Below are positions 4,256 to 8,307 of a DNA stretch of 8,307 nt, piece after piece. Source of the DNA: DATNPH01 sp036703315 (GTDB lineage: Bacteria; Cyanobacteriota; Cyanobacteriia; Cyanobacteriales; Coleofasciculaceae). Position numbers and translations under genes: made by a program. How positions within the stretch are numbered: the stretch's first letter is position 1; each line of letters starts with the position of its first letter. The notes beneath the pieces are model-generated. The model searched no databases. It saw only the letters and a list, made by a program, of their open reading frames with translations, and had not been told where the DNA came from. The stretch spans positions 1 through 8,307 of the forward strand of contig DATNPH010000001.1 in the NCBI GenBank assembly GCA_036703315.1. The letters run 5' to 3'.

Positions 4256-6907
4256 CTAGGACAACTGACTCAACCAGAAACTGACATCTACACCAAGTTT
4301 CTGCCCAAGTTGGAGTAAGTGGAGTAGTTGAGTGGTAGGTAAATTGGTTTTTGAAGGCAGCTTAGCAGGCTTACCACCATTAGTCTTCTCAGAAATCCGC
4401 TGGGCTTGAATCGCGAATTGACATTGTGATCCAATGCTCGTTTGCAAGCGACTGAAGTAAAGTTCCTGGCAACGGTCAAGAGATAATCCCAGGTGAAGCT
4501 GATTCCCTATCTCTATCAGACGGTAGATGCGGTCGATATCGCCCTCTAAGGTTTCTGGATTAGCGTCGTGCAGCAGTTGCCACAGCGATCGCAAAATCAA
4601 TTTTTCCAGAGTTTGCCTCGCTTGTGGGATTTTCAGCTGGCAATGCATATGGTCAGCTTCCGTTGCGATCGCTTTCAATTCTGCCAAATGGTTTAATACC
4701 ATCTGGCGATCGCTGGTTTCTGACTCCAATGCCTTAAGAGATGTGAGGCAGCGATTCGATAGAGCAATCTCTGCGGCTACCTGCAACTCCTGCGGTACTG
4801 GCAGATCATCCCGATGGAACGCCATCAACACACCGTAATTATCTCGGTAAACCTGAGTGTAGAGCTGATCTAATCGTGTCAATGTTTTCTGACTCAGCAG
4901 CCCCATAATCCGGTGACGTTCCTCAGCAAATAGGTTCTGCAAGCTAAACGACTGATCCCCAAACATCTGATTCATCGCCAGAATCGTGTGGGCCGCACTA
5001 GCCTGCTTCAAGGAGTCAAACACCTTTTCTTTAAGTTTGCTGTAGGCACGACGCCCCGCAAACGGTTGGATGCAGCAGTGGAAGTCCCAGCCTCCCAAGT
5101 GCAGGACGGCAAACACGAGATGAGAACTTTCCCAGGTAATCTCTGACACTAGCCTCACCTGCCCCACAGCAAGCGTCAACGCCCCCATGCGTTGACGTTG
5201 GTAGTCCAGTTGCTGAGCGTCGTAGCAGTAGACTTGTTGGTGTTGGGGATAGCTCGTGAACAGAGAACTGATGGCGTAGTGCGCTGCTACTTGCTTAAAA
5301 CTAATTTGCGCTGACACCACCAGTTGCCGATAAACCTCTAAGCCAGTTTTAAAGAAGTCAACATTACTGGGCGCTATAGCAAGGCGCTTGAGAAAACCTT
5401 TTTCCAGCTGCACACCAGCGACATCACCAGCTAATTCCAGAGCACGAGAGGCATAGCGTAGAATCTGAACCCCTTCGGGACGGGAAATTTCTTCAAAAAA
5501 CCAGCCGCAGCTGGTATACATCAGCAAGGCGTGACGCTGCATTTCCAACAGGCGTAGAGCATCAATCTGTTCTGTTGGCGAGAGTTTGTGGTTCCGGTGA
5601 CGAGCTAGAAAGGTTTCAACATTTGCTGGGGAGCGATCGCGAATTACCTGAATATACTCATCTCTCGCCGCCCAAGGATCGCGGAAGAATTGACGACCTG
5701 TATCTTCGTAAACCTTAACTAACTGATCCCGTAACCAATCAAGGGTATCTCGCAGAGGACGCCGCCATTGCTGGTTCCACAGTCCGCCGCCCCCACAACC
5801 GCAGTCCTCTTGCCATCGGTCAACACCATGGGCGCAACTCCAAGCCGTTACAGGCTTCAGGACTACTTCCCAGGTTGGTGGATTGATGCTGAGATAGTGA
5901 GCAAAGTTCGTCACCGTCCAGCCGCGCTGAGGAAACTCCTGAGTAAAGGCGTAGGAGAGACATTTCTCTGTCCCACCTTTGTGGTGTCCGAAGGTTTCCC
6001 CATCCGTTGCTACAGAAATTAGCTGTGCTGGTCGATGATCCCCACGTACCGCTTGACCGATACGCCCTACGAAGTGATGAGAATTGCTAAGAACTTCATC
6101 GAATCCCATATCTCGCGAGATTGGACCATCGTAGAAAAAGATGTCGATGTATCTGCCATCTGCGACAAAACAGCGATAGGGTCGAGTGGGATCAATTTGA
6201 CTGCCGCCGACTTCCAGCCACTGGGTGACGGGCTGCTCATCATTAGGGATCAGGCGACAACGCTCGGCTTGAGAGGGAGCCAGAACGATAAATTTGATGC
6301 CTTCGGCTACCAGTGCTTCTAATGTCGGGTAATCGACGGCAGTTTCCGCCAACCACATTCCTTCGGGATCACGACCAAATCGGGAGCGAAAGTCTTCTTT
6401 GCCCCAGCGGATTTGGGTGTATTTGTCCCGTTCATTTGCCAGAGGCATGATGATGTGGTTGTAAACTTGGGCGATCGCATTACCGTGACCTAGGCGATCG
6501 CGACTTTTCCGATCAGCTTCCAGAATTCGCTGATACACCTCAACATCATATCGTTCCAGCCATGACATCAGCGTTGCACCGATGTTAAAGCTCAAATACT
6601 CATAGTTATTGACGATCCCCACGACTTCGCCCCGCTCATTCAACACCCTAGAAAAGGCATTGGGGCGATAACACTCGTAGTGAATTCGCTCATTCCAGTC
6701 ATGGAAAGGAGACGCACTCGGCTGACGCTCGATCGTATCGAGATAAGGATTTTCACGTGGCGGCTGGTAGAAATGACCGTGGACGGTCACATAGACGCCA
6801 GTAGCCGTCCTTATGGGATCATTTGCGATCCCCACGTCGTCTTTCAACTCTGCAATAGAGTTCATTGCAGCAGCTTGTGAGGCTGGAAGATCAGCAGCAG
6901 AAGTCAT
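4256..6907 (-). CDS. GH57-family glycoside hydrolase-like protein with DUF3536 region
   Basis: The predicted protein has 883 residues and is cytoplasmic, with no signal peptide or membrane helix. The N-terminal half is a GH57-type barrel: first motif HGHFYQPPRENP (43-54), predicted nucleophile E188 in GMWLAETAVD (183-192), and predicted acid D302 in VATDGETFGHHK (299-310). GH57 enzymes cut or transfer alpha-glucan bonds, so a role in glycogen-type storage glucan or another cytoplasmic glycan is plausible, but the substrate is not known from sequence. A conserved-looking Cys/Gly/Trp block (SCAHGVDRWQEDCGCGGG, 356-373; C357, C369, C371) follows. MYTSCGWFFEEIS (463-475) marks the region I recall as DUF3536. 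The C-terminal 380 residues are mostly helical. The ATG at 6907 is used; Met15 is an alternative start, and neither has a strong Shine-Dalgarno. The gene stands alone and is divergent from cax. Confidence 0.9.
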   Translation of the reverse strand: MTSAADLPASQAAAMNSIAELKDDVGIANDPIRTATGVYVTVHGHFYQPPRENPYLDTIERQPSASPFHDWNERIHYECYRPNAFSRVLNERGEVVGIVNNYEYLSFNIGATLMSWLERYDVEVYQRILEADRKSRDRLGHGNAIAQVYNHIIMPLANERDKYTQIRWGKEDFRSRFGRDPEGMWLAETAVDYPTLEALVAEGIKFIVLAPSQAERCRLIPNDEQPVTQWLEVGGSQIDPTRPYRCFVADGRYIDIFFYDGPISRDMGFDEVLSNSHHFVGRIGQAVRGDHRPAQLISVATDGETFGHHKGGTEKCLSYAFTQEFPQRGWTVTNFAHYLSINPPTWEVVLKPVTAWSCAHGVDRWQEDCGCGGGGLWNQQWRRPLRDTLDWLRDQLVKVYEDTGRQFFRDPWAARDEYIQVIRDRSPANVETFLARHRNHKLSPTEQIDALRLLEMQRHALLMYTSCGWFFEEISRPEGVQILRYASRALELAGDVAGVQLEKGFLKRLAIAPSNVDFFKTGLEVYRQLVVSAQISFKQVAAHYAISSLFTSYPQHQQVYCYDAQQLDYQRQRMGALTLAVGQVRLVSEITWESSHLVFAVLHLGGWDFHCCIQPFAGRRAYSKLKEKVFDSLKQASAAHTILAMNQMFGDQSFSLQNLFAEERHRIMGLLSQKTLTRLDQLYTQVYRDNYGVLMAFHRDDLPVPQELQVAAEIALSNRCLTSLKALESETSDRQMVLNHLAELKAIATEADHMHCQLKIPQARQTLEKLILRSLWQLLHDANPETLEGDIDRIYRLIEIGNQLHLGLSLDRCQELYFSRLQTSIGSQCQFAIQAQRISEKTNGGKPAKLPSKTNLPTTQLLHLLQLGQKLGVDVSFWLSQLS

Positions 6908-7180
6908 GGAATTACCAAATTCTAAAAAACTAGTAAACTAATTTCCCCGCCCTACACCGAATATCTCTCTTAGGTAGGAAGCCAACGCGAGTTATTTAGC
7001 TAAGGTCTGCTTTCAGGTAAGCTAGCTCAAAAAGGTATGAACACAAGCAGACTCTAGCGACACTCTAGTAGGCAAATAGTTCAGCCTGCTCTGGGGAATG
7101 AAAGCTTTGAAATCTTTAACACCGTTCTCATTCAACCGTACTTCCTACCTTGGATATGCGGTAAGTTTACGGATCTTGCC

Positions 7181-7199
7181 TTAAGTTCATGGAACTTAA
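7181..7199. repeat. Inverted repeat TTAAGTTC-ATG-GAACTTAA
   Basis: Two perfect 8-base arms around a 3-base centre. It lies about 120 bases before the cax ATG and upstream of the candidate promoter, so it could be an operator bound by a dimeric regulator, or a hairpin if transcription starts further upstream. Nothing identifies the binding protein. Confidence 0.6.
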
Positions 7200-7204
7200 T
7201 TGCA

Positions 7205-7223
7205 GGATAACAGCTCATTATCC
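7205..7223. repeat. Inverted repeat GGATAA-N7-TTATCC
   Basis: Two perfect 6-base arms with a 7-base spacer. It begins five bases after the previous inverted repeat and has the same overall length (19 bases). The two together look like adjacent binding sites or two consecutive stems. Confidence 0.5.
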
Positions 7224-7253
7224 GGACAGTACCCTATCAAATGACATATTCCG

Positions 7254-7281
7254 TTACATAAAATGTAGCGAGGATTATAGA
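7254..7281 (+). promoter_or_regulatory. Possible cax promoter overlapped by a small palindrome
   Basis: TTACAT (7254-7259) and TATAGA (7276-7281) are separated by 16 bases, a plausible sigma-70-type pair, giving a leader of about 30 bases. The palindrome TACATAAAATGTA (7255-7267) covers the -35 element and part of the spacer, a position where a bound repressor would block polymerase. Assigned by eye only. Confidence 0.35.
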
Positions 7282-7321
7282 TTCGAATTAAAGCACCATG
7301 CTTGAGGGACAAAAAACCTAG

Positions 7322-8307
7322 ATGCTCAACAAGAATACGATTTTTCTCATTTTGCTAGTGTTTGTTCCAATTTCCATTGCGGCTCACTTTCTGGAGTGGG
7401 GATCAGCCGTTGTCTTCATCACGTCTTGCATAGCGATCATTCCCCTTGCTGCCTTTATGGGTACGGCTACAGAGGAAATCGCTGTGGTGGTTGGTCCCAC
7501 GCTAGGGGGTTTATTAAATGCCACCTTTGGCAATGCGACAGAACTCATTCTTGCTCTGATTGCTCTGCGTGCGGGACTTGTAGACGTTGTCAAAGCCACG
7601 ATTACAGGCTCGATCATCAGTAACTTACTTCTGGTAATGGGCTTTTCAATGCTATTGGGAGGCTTGCGCTACAAAGAGCAGAGTTTTCAGCCCTTAGTGG
7701 CGCGGGTGAATGCTTCTTCAATGAACCTAGCGGTGATTGCGATTCTGCTACCAACAGCTATGGACGCTACCTCGACTGGTATTGATGAATCCACGTTGCA
7801 GAAGCTTTCGATTGCGGTTGCCATAGTGTTGATCCTGGTTTACGGGCTGACGCTCCTGTTTTCCATGAAAACCCACAGCTACCTGTTAGATGTTGGCATG
7901 GCAGAGCTTGAACCAGAAGGCACAGGGGATGCTAAACCAGTCACAAAGGAATCTGAACCTGAGGTGAATTTAGGACTGTGGATTAGTGTGTTGCTAGGTG
8001 CCACCCTTCTGGTGGCGGGGGAGTCAGAACTGCTGGTTGAGAGTTTAGAAGAAGCCACCACACAGTTGGGTTTATCAGCCCTATTTACTGGTGTCATCGT
8101 TCTGCCGGTGATTGGTAATGCGGCTGAACACGCGACAGCCGTTACGGTGGCGATTAAAAACAAGATGGATCTTTCTGTTTCCGTGGCAGTGGGATCAAGT
8201 CTGCAAATTGCTCTATTTGTCGCACCTGTGTTAGTCCTAGCTGGGTGGTTTATGGGCCAGCCAATGGATTTGGACTTCAATGCGTTTGAACTAGTAGCCG
8301 TGGCAGT
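7322..8307 (+). CDS. cax: Ca2+/H+ antiporter, CAX family (3' end outside window)
   Basis: The frame is open from the ATG at 7322 to the window end, giving 328 complete codons. The protein is very hydrophobic, with about nine visible membrane segments. The two signature repeats are intact: GNATELILALIAL (70-82, E74) and GNAAEHATAVTVAIKNKMDL (265-284, E269), the acidic residues that bind Ca2+ in this superfamily. An acidic hydrophilic loop (about 194-215) separates the two halves. CAX proteins exchange cytosolic Ca2+ (sometimes Mn2+) for protons; cyanobacterial homologues support salt and alkaline tolerance. The family is usually about 350-400 residues, so only the last helix or two should be missing. 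The start is fixed by a TAG directly before the ATG (7319-7321). GAGGG at 7304-7308 lies 13 bases upstream, longer than ideal. Divergent from the GH57/DUF3536 gene. Confidence 0.95.
   Translation, partial: MLNKNTIFLILLVFVPISIAAHFLEWGSAVVFITSCIAIIPLAAFMGTATEEIAVVVGPTLGGLLNATFGNATELILALIALRAGLVDVVKATITGSIISNLLLVMGFSMLLGGLRYKEQSFQPLVARVNASSMNLAVIAILLPTAMDATSTGIDESTLQKLSIAVAIVLILVYGLTLLFSMKTHSYLLDVGMAELEPEGTGDAKPVTKESEPEVNLGLWISVLLGATLLVAGESELLVESLEEATTQLGLSALFTGVIVLPVIGNAAEHATAVTVAIKNKMDLSVSVAVGSSLQIALFVAPVLVLAGWFMGQPMDLDFNAFELVAVA

Larger units (their letters stand above)
6908..7321. other. Divergent intergenic region (414 bp) with several inverted repeats
   Basis: This stretch lies between the starts of the GH57/DUF3536 gene (minus) and the cax gene (plus). 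I find no supportable protein gene in it. It holds direct repeats ACTCTAG at 7051-7057 and 7062-7068 (11-base period), inverted repeats listed separately, and a possible cax promoter. No tRNA-like or known riboswitch structure was recognised. Confidence 0.7.

Noticed and set aside
7085..7321. Manganese (yybP-ykoY) or other riboswitch in the cax leader
   Set aside because: A GGGGA word near 7093 drew attention, but I could not find the second conserved half or a matching multi-stem layout.
7384..7623. Open frames on both strands inside the cax region
   Set aside because: They are shadows of the cax gene, which is continuous from 7322 to the window end and carries both family signature repeats.
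7879..8280. Minus-strand open frame of 133 codons
   Set aside because: Opposite to the cax coding sequence; composition is low-complexity Ser/Thr/Pro/Arg without family motifs, as expected for an antisense shadow.

Overview
This 8.3 kb window reads as chromosomal DNA of a cyanobacterium, probably a filamentous one. The octamer GCGATCGC (HIP1) occurs at least 11 times, where chance would give well under one. Several encoded proteins belong to families typical of cyanobacteria (a DUF4090-like small protein and a GH57/DUF3536 protein). A heptanucleotide tandem array of the STRR kind known from filamentous cyanobacteria lies between two genes. I cannot name the species.

Layout. 1-588 (+): the 3' end of a larger gene, probably a dynamin-like GTPase of which only the helical C-terminus is visible. 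589-758: a cluster of four palindromes sharing core words, between two convergent genes. 759-1597 (-): a two-gene unit, a short MgtC/SapB-type membrane protein followed by a DUF4090-like protein of about 100 residues. 1598-1852: divergent intergenic region. 1853-4048 (+): a receiver-only response regulator, a membrane sensor histidine kinase, and a small HNH nuclease whose ATG overlaps the kinase stop codon. 4049-4255: nine 7-bp tandem repeats and a terminator-like hairpin. 4256-6907 (-): a large cytoplasmic GH57/DUF3536 putative glycoside hydrolase. 6908-7321: a 414-bp divergent intergenic region with several inverted repeats. 7322 to the right edge (+): a Ca2+/H+ antiporter of the CAX family, cut by the window end.

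How the genes relate. The clearest functional unit is the kinase and receiver pair: the kinase should autophosphorylate on His262 and pass phosphate to Asp52 of the regulator. That regulator looks OmpR-like but has no DNA-binding domain, so its output must go through another protein or it is a shortened relic. The HNH gene is translationally overlapped with the kinase, which predicts co-transcription; a functional link is not shown. The MgtC-like protein and the CAX exchanger both concern divalent cations or membrane physiology but are about 5.7 kb apart and need not be linked.

I see no clear-cut new defence or mobile system. The most unusual items are the receiver/kinase/HNH cluster, the palindrome cluster at 606-729 and the heptamer array at 4125-4187.
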